The notes below the pieces were generated by a model that saw only the letters and a program-made list of their open reading frames with translations, had not been told where the DNA came from and ran no database searches. The position numbers were made by a program, and so were the translations under genes. From positions 1-16,085 of the forward strand of contig CAKPXR010000032.1 in NCBI GenBank assembly GCA_934202215.1: DNA of 16,085 bases, in the 5' to 3' direction. Positions 6,674 through 14,167 of this stretch are shown one piece after another. The stretch comes from an uncultured Veillonella sp. GTDB lineage: Bacteria > Bacillota > Negativicutes > Veillonellales > Veillonellaceae. Numbering within the stretch: the first letter of the stretch is position 1; each line of letters opens with the position of its first letter.

Positions 6674-6742
6674 AAACAAAAAGATGCTCCTACATGTATA
6701 GTGACCACAAGTCACTTCTCATACATATAGAAGCATCTTTTA
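6674..6742 (-). terminator. Long hairpin terminator ending the hem operon and regulator
   Basis: A 21-bp imperfect inverted repeat (6681-6701 region against 6721-6741) starts AAAAGATGCT and encloses a second small hairpin, GTGAC-CACAA-GTCAC. The two mismatches become G-U pairs only in the minus-strand RNA, and on that strand the stem runs into TTTTTGTTTTG. This is a minus-strand terminator after the XRE gene, about 110 bp downstream of its stop. The plus strand also has TTTTAATTAG after the stem, so weak termination in that direction is possible. The interval 6341-6849 (509 bp) otherwise contains the peptide ORF, the direct repeats and AT-rich sequence. Confidence 0.85.
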
Positions 6743-6849
6743 ATTAGTTAGGAACTGTGTCAAGACATAGCCAATAGATACAACTTCCTTATCTAAAACC
6801 TAAAGGAAATTTAGAATCTGGTTCATTTGTCATGCGGTTACTAAGAAGC

Positions 6850-7314
6850 TCACTGTTTTGTGCTACGACGCGCAGCAAGAGTACCTGCATGAGATGATAG
6901 GCCTGCCCGATTGATATGTGGGTTACCATGTTTGTACGTTTTTGGCTTGCTACTTTTATCTTCTACCTTTGATTTTTCAAATTTAGTAAATAAATTATCT
7001 AGCTCGCGCAAGAGCGCACGTTTTTGTGAGTCTTTCAGCTCGAATACTTCACCTTTATAGGCGATGTATTTATTTTTGAGTACAGGACTGAGATCATAGA
7101 TGGGCTCGTGTTGTTCTCCATTTACATCTAGCAGCTCATCCAAGGTCAATCCATAATAACGAGACAGGGCACAGAGTGTATCTAAATCTGGTTCGCGATA
7201 CCCTGTTTCGTAGTTTGAAAGCGCCGCATTACTGATACCTACGGCCTTTGCTACTTCGATTTGGCTTTTGCCCATGCGCACGCGAGCACGCTTTAAGTTC
7301 TTGTAAAACTGCAT
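6850..7314 (-). CDS. XRE-family helix-turn-helix transcriptional regulator
   Basis: This cytosolic DNA-binding protein of about 155 residues has an XRE/Cro-type HTH at residues 5-60. Key parts are LKRARVRMGKSQIEVAKAVG, then ISNAALSNYETGYREPD, then DTLCALSRYYGLTLDELLDV. A helical segment follows (about 85-110, ELKDSQKRALLRELDNLF), possibly for dimerisation, then a basic disordered tail ending AARRSTKQ. I chose the ATG at 7314 because TAGGTGAT, matching the 16S rRNA tail, lies just upstream; an ATG at 7320 and a GTG at 7323 are in frame but overlap that site. It follows hemL by 62 bp with no hairpin between, so it may be the last gene of the tetrapyrrole operon, and three GATACAT-type motifs flank its start. 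No sensor domain or haem-binding motif is visible, so its ligand and targets are unknown. Confidence 0.9.
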   Translation of the reverse strand: MQFYKNLKRARVRMGKSQIEVAKAVGISNAALSNYETGYREPDLDTLCALSRYYGLTLDELLDVNGEQHEPIYDLSPVLKNKYIAYKGEVFELKDSQKRALLRELDNLFTKFEKSKVEDKSSKPKTYKHGNPHINRAGLSSHAGTLAARRSTKQ

Positions 7315-7330
7315 GTTCATCACCTACATC

Positions 7331-7396
7331 GATACATAAACAACTACAAACTATATACTTTTACAATAATGTATCACTAATTCTTTAATGTATCAC
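7331..7396. promoter_or_regulatory. Repeated GATACAT/ATGTATC motifs in front of the XRE gene
   Basis: The plus strand has TAATGTATCAC twice, at 7367-7377 and 7386-7396, exactly 19 bp apart. The inverse half-site GATACAT occurs at 7331-7337. The pair at 7386 lies inside the last codons of hemL. Such a set could be an operator for the adjacent XRE regulator, but chance cannot be excluded, and no good promoter is visible in the gap. Confidence 0.3.
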
Positions 7397-8684
7397 CGAT
7401 TTTTTTGAAAGCTTCATCAGCTACTGCCAATGTACGTTCGATTTCACTGCTCTTATGACAGATAGATACGAAGTTACTTTCATAAGGACTTGGCGCATAG
7501 TAAATACCATGGCTCAAGTTATGATGGAAGAACATTTTAAAGTGTTCTTCGTTGCAAGCTGCTGCATCATCAAAGTTCTTAACTGGTTTATCAGTGAAGA
7601 AGATGGTGAACATGGAGCCTACACGTTGCACTACAACAGGCACATTGTATTGAGCTGCCAAACGTTCAAAGCCTTCGCAAAGAGCAATAGTTGCGTCTTC
7701 TACTTGTTTGAAAATAGTTGGATCTCGTTGCAAAATGGAAAGCGTTGCAAGACCAGAGGTAACAGCAATTGGGTTACCGCTCAATGTACCAGCTTGGTAA
7801 ATAGGACCAGCTGGTGCGATTTGGTTCATAATCTCACGAGCACCGCCAAATACAGCAAGTGGCATACCACCGCCAACGATTTTACCAAGGCAAGTAAGAT
7901 CTGGTTTAATATTGTAACGTTTTTGAGCACCGCCGCTGCTAGCGCGGAACCCACACATAACTTCGTCAAAGATCAATAATGCACCATGAGCCTTAGTTAC
8001 TTCGCGCAAGGTTTCAAGGAAGCCTGGTTCTGGAGGTACACAACCCATGTTACCTGCTACAGGTTCTACGATAATAGCCGCAATAGTATCGCCTATCTCG
8101 TCGAATAATTTGCGAACCGCATCAGAGTCATTGTACGGCAATGTAATTGTATTCTCTGCTACGCCTTGAGGAACACCAGGGCTATCTGGCACACCAAAGG
8201 TAGCAAGGCCAGAGCCAGCTTTTACCAAGAGCGCATCACTATGACCATGGTAACAACCAACGAATTTCACGATGCGATCGCGACCAGTATAGCCACGAGC
8301 TACGCGCAAGGCACTCATAGTTGCCTCAGTACCAGAGTTAACGAGGCGAATAACCTCCATAGATGGCATGAAGGCTTGTACCTTTTTAGCCAATTCTGTT
8401 TCTAGCAATGTAGGTGCGCCGTAGCTAGTGCCGCGAGGAATCGCCTCTTGCAAACTAGCGATAACCTCAGGGTTCGCATGGCCCAAAATCATAGGGCCCC
8501 AGCTCAACACATAGTCGATGTATTCGTTGTTATCGATATCATAAATACGGCTGCCGCTAGCGCTGCTGATAAACGGAGGGTTAGAACCTACACTGCGGTA
8601 GGAACGAACCGGACTGTTTACGCCACCTGGCATATAACGTTTAGCCTCTTCAAAGGCCTTTTCAGATTTACCGAGTTGGAACAT
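7377..8684 (-). CDS. hemL: Glutamate-1-semialdehyde 2,1-aminomutase
   Basis: HemL converts glutamate-1-semialdehyde, made by HemA, into 5-aminolevulinate, using pyridoxal phosphate in the cytosol. The 435-residue length is normal for the family. Visible features of this class-III aminotransferase-type enzyme are NSGTEATMSALRVAR at residues 116-130, the glycine-rich loop CYHGHSDALLVKAGSG at 144-159, FDEVMCGFR at 239-247 and the cofactor lysine K268 in CLGKIVGGGMP. GTLSGNPIAV follows. The ATG at 8684 has AAGGAG six bases upstream, and that site overlaps the hemB stop codon, nine bases away. It stands last among the biosynthetic genes, downstream of hemB, so the enzyme order on the chromosome does not follow the pathway. 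The XRE regulator follows without a terminator. Identity is secure. Confidence 0.97.
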   Translation of the reverse strand: MFQLGKSEKAFEEAKRYMPGGVNSPVRSYRSVGSNPPFISSASGSRIYDIDNNEYIDYVLSWGPMILGHANPEVIASLQEAIPRGTSYGAPTLLETELAKKVQAFMPSMEVIRLVNSGTEATMSALRVARGYTGRDRIVKFVGCYHGHSDALLVKAGSGLATFGVPDSPGVPQGVAENTITLPYNDSDAVRKLFDEIGDTIAAIIVEPVAGNMGCVPPEPGFLETLREVTKAHGALLIFDEVMCGFRASSGGAQKRYNIKPDLTCLGKIVGGGMPLAVFGGAREIMNQIAPAGPIYQAGTLSGNPIAVTSGLATLSILQRDPTIFKQVEDATIALCEGFERLAAQYNVPVVVQRVGSMFTIFFTDKPVKNFDDAAACNEEHFKMFFHHNLSHGIYYAPSPYESNFVSICHKSSEIERTLAVADEAFKKIGDTLKN

Positions 8685-8693
8685 GGTTTCTCC

Positions 8694-9668
8694 TTATTTT
8701 TGTAACCATTTAGCAATATCTATAGCATGGTACGTAATGATGATTTTAGCACCAGCGCGCTTCATGGAAAGCATTGTTTCCATAACGAGGCGTTCTTCGT
8801 CGATAAGACCAGCTGCTGCAGCGGATTTAACCATTGCATATTCACCAGACACATTGTATACCGCTACAGGCAATTCATAGCGGTCACGTGTTTCGCGAAC
8901 GATATCCAAGTAGGACAATGCTGGTTTAATCATGATAATATCTGCACCTTCAGCAATATCGAGTTCGATTTCTCTGAAAGCTTCCAAGCGATTAGCTGGG
9001 TCCATTTGATAGGACTTACGATCACCAAATTTAGGAGCAGAGTTAACGGCACCACGGAATGGACCGTAGTAAGCAGATGCATATTTTGCTGCATAGCTCA
9101 TGATGGATACATTAGTATAACCAGCCGCATCAAGGGCTTCACGGATAGCACCTACACGGCCGTCCATCATATCGGATGGAGCCACCATATGGGCACCTGC
9201 TTCCGCTTGGCTTACCGCTACTTTACAAAGCAAAGGTAATGTTTCATCATTTAAGATTTCATGATCATCAATCATGCCACAATGGCCTGTTGTAGTATAT
9301 TGACACAAGCACACATCAGCTACGACCAATAGATTTGGTACAGCTGCACGAATTGCTTTAATAGCTTGTTGTACAGGTTGGGACATATCCCATGCAGAGG
9401 AACCTTGTTCGTCCTTATATGTAGGAATACCGAAGATTTCTACACCTAAAATACCAAGATCATAGACCTCTTGAGCCATTTTTACAGCTTCATCAACGGA
9501 TAAGTGGTATTGGCCTGGCAATGTGTCGATTTCTTTTTTGATACCTTCACCAGGAACAATAAATAATGGGTAAATTAAATCAGTTACGTCGAGTGTCGTT
9601 TCCCGTACCAAATCACGCATTTCTGGATTGATACGCAAGCGGCGAGGACGGTATGTTAAATCGTACAT
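8694..9668 (-). CDS. hemB: Delta-aminolevulinic acid dehydratase (porphobilinogen synthase)
   Basis: HemB condenses two 5-aminolevulinate molecules into porphobilinogen. The 324 residues match the family length. The catalytic lysines are visible at K195 (SYAAKYASAYYGPFR) and K248 (IIMIKPALSYLD), matching E. coli K195 and K247. The metal site DVCLCQYTTTGHCG has cysteines at 120, 122 and 130, which marks the zinc-dependent type rather than the aspartate-rich magnesium type. SDMMDGRVGAIREAL is at 165-179. The ATG at 9668 follows AGGAGGATCAC, a very good ribosome binding site. About 100 bp separate it from the preceding cobA-hemD gene, the largest gap in this gene block. A 12-bp palindrome (9684-9695) lies in that gap, but no clear terminator or promoter was found. 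Identity is secure. Confidence 0.97.
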   Translation of the reverse strand: MYDLTYRPRRLRINPEMRDLVRETTLDVTDLIYPLFIVPGEGIKKEIDTLPGQYHLSVDEAVKMAQEVYDLGILGVEIFGIPTYKDEQGSSAWDMSQPVQQAIKAIRAAVPNLLVVADVCLCQYTTTGHCGMIDDHEILNDETLPLLCKVAVSQAEAGAHMVAPSDMMDGRVGAIREALDAAGYTNVSIMSYAAKYASAYYGPFRGAVNSAPKFGDRKSYQMDPANRLEAFREIELDIAEGADIIMIKPALSYLDIVRETRDRYELPVAVYNVSGEYAMVKSAAAAGLIDEERLVMETMLSMKRAGAKIIITYHAIDIAKWLQK

Positions 9669-9768
9669 GTGATCCTCCTATATGCCCTATAGGGCTATTA
9701 AAATATTAGAAGCTAGCTCATATAGATATTGTTATTCCATAAACAGAAATAACTATATGCAATCCTTG

Positions 9769-11283
9769 TTAAGCCTTAACATCTTTTATCATAGCGTTAA
9801 CTAAGCCATCAGTAGTATATACATCACTGATGACAGCAGGTTTAAGACCTGCACTCATAGCTGTAGCAGCTGTGATAGGTCCGATGCAAGCAATCTTAGT
9901 ATTGCCTAATAGTTTTAATGCATCATCCCCCAATAATTGGATTGTATTGGTTACTGTAGATGAACTTGTAAACGTAATGTAGTCTACAGTACCTGCTGTT
10001 AATGCATTTACTAATGATTCTTGTTGAGATGTATCTTGTGTAGTTTCATATAAACGTAAAACATCTACATCTATATCGTGATGGCGCAAAGAGCGTGGAA
10101 TTACATCGCGAGCCACTTTTGGTTGGATGAGCAATACAGAATCGCCTGCTTTGAGTTCTTCTTCAAGAGCCTCTACAGCAGATTCAGCTTTGTAATCTGC
10201 AGGAATAATATCTGGAACGATACCGTATTTTTGAAGTTCACGAGCTGTAGCACAGCCAATAGCTGCTACTTTAGAATTACCTAAGGCACGTGTATCCTTG
10301 CCTTCCTTATAAAGCGCATCGAAGAAGTAACGAACCCCTTCACCAGATGTGAATACGATGCATTGATATTGTTTTGTATTGTTAATGATGCGACGATCTT
10401 CATCAAACAATTCTAATGGAGATGTCTTAATAGCTGCCGCTTCTACTACATTAGCACCTTGAGCCGCTAACTTTTCACGGAATGCACTAGCTTGAGATCG
10501 AGCGCGTGTAACAACAACGGTTTGGCCAAATAACGGTTTATTGTCGAACCATTGTAATTTTTCACGAAGGTTAACTACATCACCTACTACGATAATAGCT
10601 GGTGCTTTCAATTGTGCCTTTTCTACGTCTTCTACTACATGTTCAAGAGTAGATACGAGAACCTCTTGAACTGGTTTTGTACCCCACCGAACTAGCGCTA
10701 CCGGTGTATTAGCTGAACGGCCATGAGCCATCAATTTTTCAGCAATGGTAGGTAAATTGCCAACCCCCATAACAAAGCAAAGTGTATCTACTGCTGTAGC
10801 AAGGCCTTCCCAGTGAATACCAGATACGGCTTTAGTTGGATCTTCATGACCAGTTACAACTGCAAAAGATGTAGCCATAGCGCGTTGTGTTACAGGAATA
10901 CCTGCATAAGCAGGAGCTGCAATGGGAGATGTTACACCAGGTACAAACTCAAATGGTACACCAGCTTCACCAAGGGCCATAGCCTCTTCACCACCACGAC
11001 CAAATACGAGTGGATCCCCGCCTTTTAAGCGAGCCACGATTTTGCCTTCTTTACCTTTTTGAACTAAAAGCTCATTGATTTCCCATTGGTGCATTGTGTG
11101 ATCTTTACATTGTTTACCAGCGTAAATCAATTCTGCATCTGGGCGAGCCCATTCTAACAAATGAGCATCTGCTAAATAGTCATAAACAATTACATCTGCT
11201 TTTTCAATGCATTCACGACCTTTTACAGTGATGAGTTTAACATCGCCAGGGCCTGCACCGATTAGATATACCATACCTGTCAT
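9769..11283 (-). CDS. cobA-hemD: Fused uroporphyrinogen-III C-methyltransferase / uroporphyrinogen-III synthase
   Basis: This 504-residue bifunctional protein joins two consecutive activities. Residues 1 to about 245 are the SAM-dependent methyltransferase that turns uroporphyrinogen III into precorrin-2: VYLIGAGPGDVKLITVKG at 5-22, ARLKGGDPLVFGRGGEE at 84-100, and GIPVTQRAMATSFAVVTGHE at 128-147. Residues about 251-504 are uroporphyrinogen-III synthase, which closes the tetrapyrrole ring: LFGQTVVVTRARSQ at 251-264, IVFTSGEGVRYF in the middle, and YITFTSSSTVTNTIQLL near the end. As usual for HemD, conservation is low. The ATG at 11283 overlaps the hemC stop by four bases (ATGA), with AAGGAA eight bases upstream, indicating translational coupling. 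Such fusions are known in Firmicutes. Here the fusion commits part of the uroporphyrinogen III to siroheme and corrinoid synthesis. Confidence 0.95.
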   Translation of the reverse strand: MTGMVYLIGAGPGDVKLITVKGRECIEKADVIVYDYLADAHLLEWARPDAELIYAGKQCKDHTMHQWEINELLVQKGKEGKIVARLKGGDPLVFGRGGEEAMALGEAGVPFEFVPGVTSPIAAPAYAGIPVTQRAMATSFAVVTGHEDPTKAVSGIHWEGLATAVDTLCFVMGVGNLPTIAEKLMAHGRSANTPVALVRWGTKPVQEVLVSTLEHVVEDVEKAQLKAPAIIVVGDVVNLREKLQWFDNKPLFGQTVVVTRARSQASAFREKLAAQGANVVEAAAIKTSPLELFDEDRRIINNTKQYQCIVFTSGEGVRYFFDALYKEGKDTRALGNSKVAAIGCATARELQKYGIVPDIIPADYKAESAVEALEEELKAGDSVLLIQPKVARDVIPRSLRHHDIDVDVLRLYETTQDTSQQESLVNALTAGTVDYITFTSSSTVTNTIQLLGDDALKLLGNTKIACIGPITAATAMSAGLKPAVISDVYTTDGLVNAMIKDVKA

Positions 11284-12218
11284 TTTATGATTCCTTCCTC
11301 TATGAGAGCATCCACAATATGTTTGCCGCCTTCTTCATATAAGGCTTTTGCAAGGTTTTTGCCAAGAATTTCAGCTTTTTTAGCAGGGCCAGAAATTTCT
11401 CCTTCGTATACCGTTTTACCGTCGAGGGAGGCAATCATGGCCTTTAATGTCAATTGACCTTTATGGATAGTACCATGTACCCCCATCGGCACTTGGCAAC
11501 CACCATTTAGCTGACGCAAGAAGCTACGCTCCCCTTCAACGGCATAGCGCGTTGCTTCGTCGTTAATAGGAGTTAGCATTTCAAGCATTTCCGTATCGTC
11601 AGCGCGGCACTCGATAGCAAGAGCCCCTTGACCAACGGCCGGAATCATTTCATCAGCCTTAAACACTTGGGTGATTTGATTATCCAGGCCCAACCGTTTA
11701 AGACCGGCTTGCGCCAAGATAACACCATCTAATTTTTCTGTTTCAATCTTGCTTAAGCGGGTTTGTACATTGCCGCGAATCACTTCGACCTTAAGGTCCG
11801 GTCTCACATGTAATAATTGCGCTTGACGACGCAAACTACTTGTACCAACGCGAGCCCCTTGAGGCAATTTATCTAATGTTTTATACACAGGACTTACAAG
11901 TGCATCGTAAGGAACTTCACGGGCTGAAATAGCTCCTAAAGTAAGTCCTTCTGGCAACTCTGTAGGCATATCTTTTAAGCTATGTACAGCGATATCGATG
12001 TCGCCTTTATGCATGGCTTCTTCTAGCTCAGCAGTAAATAAACCTTTGCCACCAACTTGAGCCAGTGGTTTTTCCAAGATACGGTCACCCTTTGTATTAA
12101 AGTGAACAAGCTCTACTGTAATATTAGGGTATAGACGTCGTAACTCTGCACTAATATGTTCAGCCTGCCATAGGGCAAGGGCACTTTTTCGCGTGCCGAT
12201 TTTAATATGATCTCTCAT
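11280..12218 (-). CDS. hemC: Porphobilinogen deaminase (hydroxymethylbilane synthase)
   Basis: HemC polymerises four porphobilinogen units into hydroxymethylbilane. From the ATG at 12218 it has 312 residues, normal for the family. The dipyrromethane-cofactor cysteine is C241 in LNGGCQVPMG (E. coli C242). The catalytic aspartate is D83 in VHSLKDMPTELPEG. Substrate-binding arginines lie in GTSSLRRQAQ (125-134) and IRGNVQTRLSKIE (147-159). I prefer the ATG at 12218 because AGAAGG stands eight bases upstream and the protein then begins MRDHIKIGTRKSALA, as in homologues; a TTG at 12239 would add seven basic residues. The start is four bases after the hemA stop, and the end overlaps the cobA-hemD start by ATGA. 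Identity is secure. Confidence 0.97.
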   Translation of the reverse strand: MRDHIKIGTRKSALALWQAEHISAELRRLYPNITVELVHFNTKGDRILEKPLAQVGGKGLFTAELEEAMHKGDIDIAVHSLKDMPTELPEGLTLGAISAREVPYDALVSPVYKTLDKLPQGARVGTSSLRRQAQLLHVRPDLKVEVIRGNVQTRLSKIETEKLDGVILAQAGLKRLGLDNQITQVFKADEMIPAVGQGALAIECRADDTEMLEMLTPINDEATRYAVEGERSFLRQLNGGCQVPMGVHGTIHKGQLTLKAMIASLDGKTVYEGEISGPAKKAEILGKNLAKALYEEGGKHIVDALIEEGIIK

Positions 12219-12222
12219 GGCC

Positions 12223-13494
12223 TTAGCCTTCTTTCTCAAGATTAAACATATCTTTGAATAAATCCCAGTACAATCCTTCTTCCTCTGTACCAGCGATTTC
12301 GTTAAAGTGAATCATCGGTTCACGCAACATTTTGCGGATAATCATGCGACTCATAGAGTCCATAATGCGACGCTCTTTATCTGAAATATCAGGTAATTTC
12401 GCTAATGCACGATGTAACTCACGACGGCGAATGCGCTCTGCTTTTTCTGTGAGCAATGCCATCATAGGGCGCACTGTTAAATAGCTCAATTTATCTAATA
12501 ATTCTTCAATAGCATCATGAATGATAGGCTCTGCGCGACGAGCTTCTTCTTCTCGTTGTGCCTTATTTTCTTCTACTACGCTTTCAAGGGAATCGATGTT
12601 GAATAAATAAATACCATCCATGTCTGCCACAGCAGGGTCGATATCACGAGGTACCGCAATATCAATCATAACGATAGGCTCACCCTTACGAAGAGAGGTA
12701 ATTTTCTTTGCTTCTCGTTCAGTAATAATATAGTGCGGCGCCCCTGTAGATGTGATGAGGATATCTGCATCTTTAGCATAATCTACGAAGTTATCAAGCT
12801 TAACGGCCTTACCATTAAATCTCTCAGCTAACGCCTCTGCCTTAGTAAAGGTTCTATTAGATACGAAAATCGTTTTTACGCCCTTTGCTTGTAAGTGCGT
12901 CGCTGTTAACTCACTCATGGTACCAGCACCTAAGATAAGTACCGTTGCTTCAGATAAAGGTTTATCTAAGCTGTCCTCAGCTAAGTTAACAGCGGTGTAA
13001 CTAACGGATACAGGCGTATTCGCGATACCCGTGTTGGTACGTACTTTTTTACCAACACTAATAGCACGTTGGAATAAAATATTGAAAATCGTACCCGTAC
13101 AGCCTGCGCTATAAGCCTGAATATAAGCCCCTTTTAATTGGCTTAAGATTTGACCTTCCCCCAACACAAGGGAATCAAGGCTCGCAGACACACGGAATAG
13201 ATGTTCAATGCAATCTCGTTCTTCATAGAAGAAGAATGCATCCTCATCGATGTGATCGGCACCTTTTAAATCCTTTAACACTGCCAGCATATATTCTTTA
13301 GGGAACTCTACACCTTCTAAGGCCGCGTAAATTTCGGTTCTATTACAGGTAGACAAAATAACACATTCTGCTACACATTCGAATTCATAGAGGCGGTTCA
13401 GTGCTGAAACAACCTCGTCCTTATCAAACGAGAAACGTTCACGCACCTCTACAGCGGCACTTCTATGATTTAGACCTAATACCACTAATTTCAT
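12223..13494 (-). CDS. hemA: Glutamyl-tRNA reductase
   Basis: HemA reduces glutamyl-tRNA(Glu) with NADPH to glutamate-1-semialdehyde, the first committed and usually regulated step of the C5 tetrapyrrole route. The 423 residues match the family. The active-site cysteine is C50 in ILSTCNRTEIY. VLGEGQILSQLKGAY lies in the catalytic domain, the NADPH fold shows ILGAGTMSELTATHL, and the C-terminal helical dimerisation region runs to IHFNEIAGTEEEGLYWDLF. The ATG at 13494 gives MKLVVLGLNHRSA, the usual family start, with GGAG ten bases upstream; a TTG at 13500 is closer to the site but less likely. The first 32 bases overlap the 3' end of the precorrin-2 dehydrogenase-like gene. Degradation of HemA is signalled in enteric bacteria by its N-terminus; nothing comparable can be judged here. 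Identity is secure. Confidence 0.97.
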   Translation of the reverse strand: MKLVVLGLNHRSAAVEVRERFSFDKDEVVSALNRLYEFECVAECVILSTCNRTEIYAALEGVEFPKEYMLAVLKDLKGADHIDEDAFFFYEERDCIEHLFRVSASLDSLVLGEGQILSQLKGAYIQAYSAGCTGTIFNILFQRAISVGKKVRTNTGIANTPVSVSYTAVNLAEDSLDKPLSEATVLILGAGTMSELTATHLQAKGVKTIFVSNRTFTKAEALAERFNGKAVKLDNFVDYAKDADILITSTGAPHYIITEREAKKITSLRKGEPIVMIDIAVPRDIDPAVADMDGIYLFNIDSLESVVEENKAQREEEARRAEPIIHDAIEELLDKLSYLTVRPMMALLTEKAERIRRRELHRALAKLPDISDKERRIMDSMSRMIIRKMLREPMIHFNEIAGTEEEGLYWDLFKDMFNLEKEG

Positions 13495-14110
13495 GGTCAA
13501 GTTTCTCCTCTATAGTCATCCACTCTCCCTTGAGAATGGCTTCAAAAGTTTCTACGGTCAGATGGTCTCGCCAAAATTTCTGTCGAGCCTCTGGAGTAGG
13601 AAGCAGTAACTTTACTTCTTCTCTAAATATTTTAAGTCTAGGCATAGCCTTTTGCAACTGACCATAACGATTCATCATATCTTGCCTTACGAGGCGATTA
13701 ATTCGTGGCCCTACATTATTGGCGCTAATAGCAATATGTAAATCGCCTAGCTCAAGTGATGAAGGCATAGTAAACCTACACGCTGTAGGGTCATCGCTAC
13801 GATTAGTCCAAACGCGGTGTTTTTTCCCCATCTCATATAACGTATCGTTTAATCCATGATTATCTGTGCAGATAAAGAACAAACTGCTCGTTATAATATA
13901 CTGTTCATCATCACTGGTGAAAGCACGGTCACACCACGTAATGCGATTATCCTGTGCCCATTGGCGAATCGTATCTGTTACGGCAGGAGCAATCACGACA
14001 ATTTGACAAGGCTCATCTATAAAGAGCTTCATCCGTCGCTGTGCAACCTCTCCGCCGCCTACGAATAAGATTACATCTTCAGTTGTAGGTTGAAATGTTA
14101 TGGATACCAT
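13463..14110 (-). CDS. Precorrin-2 dehydrogenase / sirohydrochlorin ferrochelatase-type protein
   Basis: This 215-residue protein resembles the N-terminal half of CysG and yeast Met8p. That domain oxidises precorrin-2 to sirohydrochlorin with NAD+ and in some members also inserts iron. The Rossmann motif VGGGEVAQRRMKLF is at residues 17-30, followed by the typical IVVIAPAVTDTIRQWA. FFICTDNHGLND and the short segment WTNRSDDPTACRFTMPSSLE (105-124) match the family's NVVDDPxxCxFxxP pattern, and LHIAISANNVGPRINRLVR its STxGxSPxLAxxIR pattern. The C-terminal 60 residues are helical. The ATG at 14110 has AGGA seven bases upstream. It is the first gene after the ylmH terminator and overlaps hemA by 32 bases, so it heads the tetrapyrrole operon. 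Together with cobA-hemD it leads from uroporphyrinogen III to sirohydrochlorin. Whether it has chelatase activity cannot be told. Confidence 0.9.
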   Translation of the reverse strand: MVSITFQPTTEDVILFVGGGEVAQRRMKLFIDEPCQIVVIAPAVTDTIRQWAQDNRITWCDRAFTSDDEQYIITSSLFFICTDNHGLNDTLYEMGKKHRVWTNRSDDPTACRFTMPSSLELGDLHIAISANNVGPRINRLVRQDMMNRYGQLQKAMPRLKIFREEVKLLLPTPEARQKFWRDHLTVETFEAILKGEWMTIEEKLDHEISGIRSKS

Positions 14111-14120
14111 GGCTGTCCTA

Positions 14121-14148
14121 CTATATATAAAAAAATCGGCTTGATGGT
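14121..14148 (-). promoter_or_regulatory. Promoter-like sequence overlapping the ylmH terminator
   Basis: On the minus strand TTGACC (around 14148-14143) lies at the tip of the terminator hairpin, and TATATA repeats begin 16 or 18 bases later (14128-14122), a good match to a sigma-70 type promoter. The start point would fall only about 7-10 bases before the AUG at 14110, cutting into the ribosome binding site AGGA, so either the leader is extremely short or the match is incidental. It is the only visible promoter candidate between ylmH and the hem genes. Confidence 0.35.
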
Positions 14149-14160
14149 CAAGCCGATTTT
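14129..14160 (-). terminator. Rho-independent terminator after ylmH
   Basis: A perfect 13-bp inverted repeat at 14132-14144 and 14148-14160 (AAAATCGGCTTGA and its complement) encloses TGG. On the minus strand the stem runs directly into seven T residues. It lies 8 bp after the ylmH stop codon and separates the sepF-proC-ylmH transcript from the hem operon. Confidence 0.9.
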
Positions 14161-14167
14161 CAATTGC

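Noticed and set aside
7455..9239. Several plus-strand open frames (for example 7455-7979 and 8727-9239)
   Set aside because: They are antisense to hemL and hemB, whose active-site residues are intact on the minus strand; the frames are shadows caused by codon bias.
9684..9695. 12-bp palindrome GCCCTATAGGGC upstream of hemB
   Set aside because: It is too short, has no T run for a terminator, and there is no second copy or adjacent promoter to support an operator.
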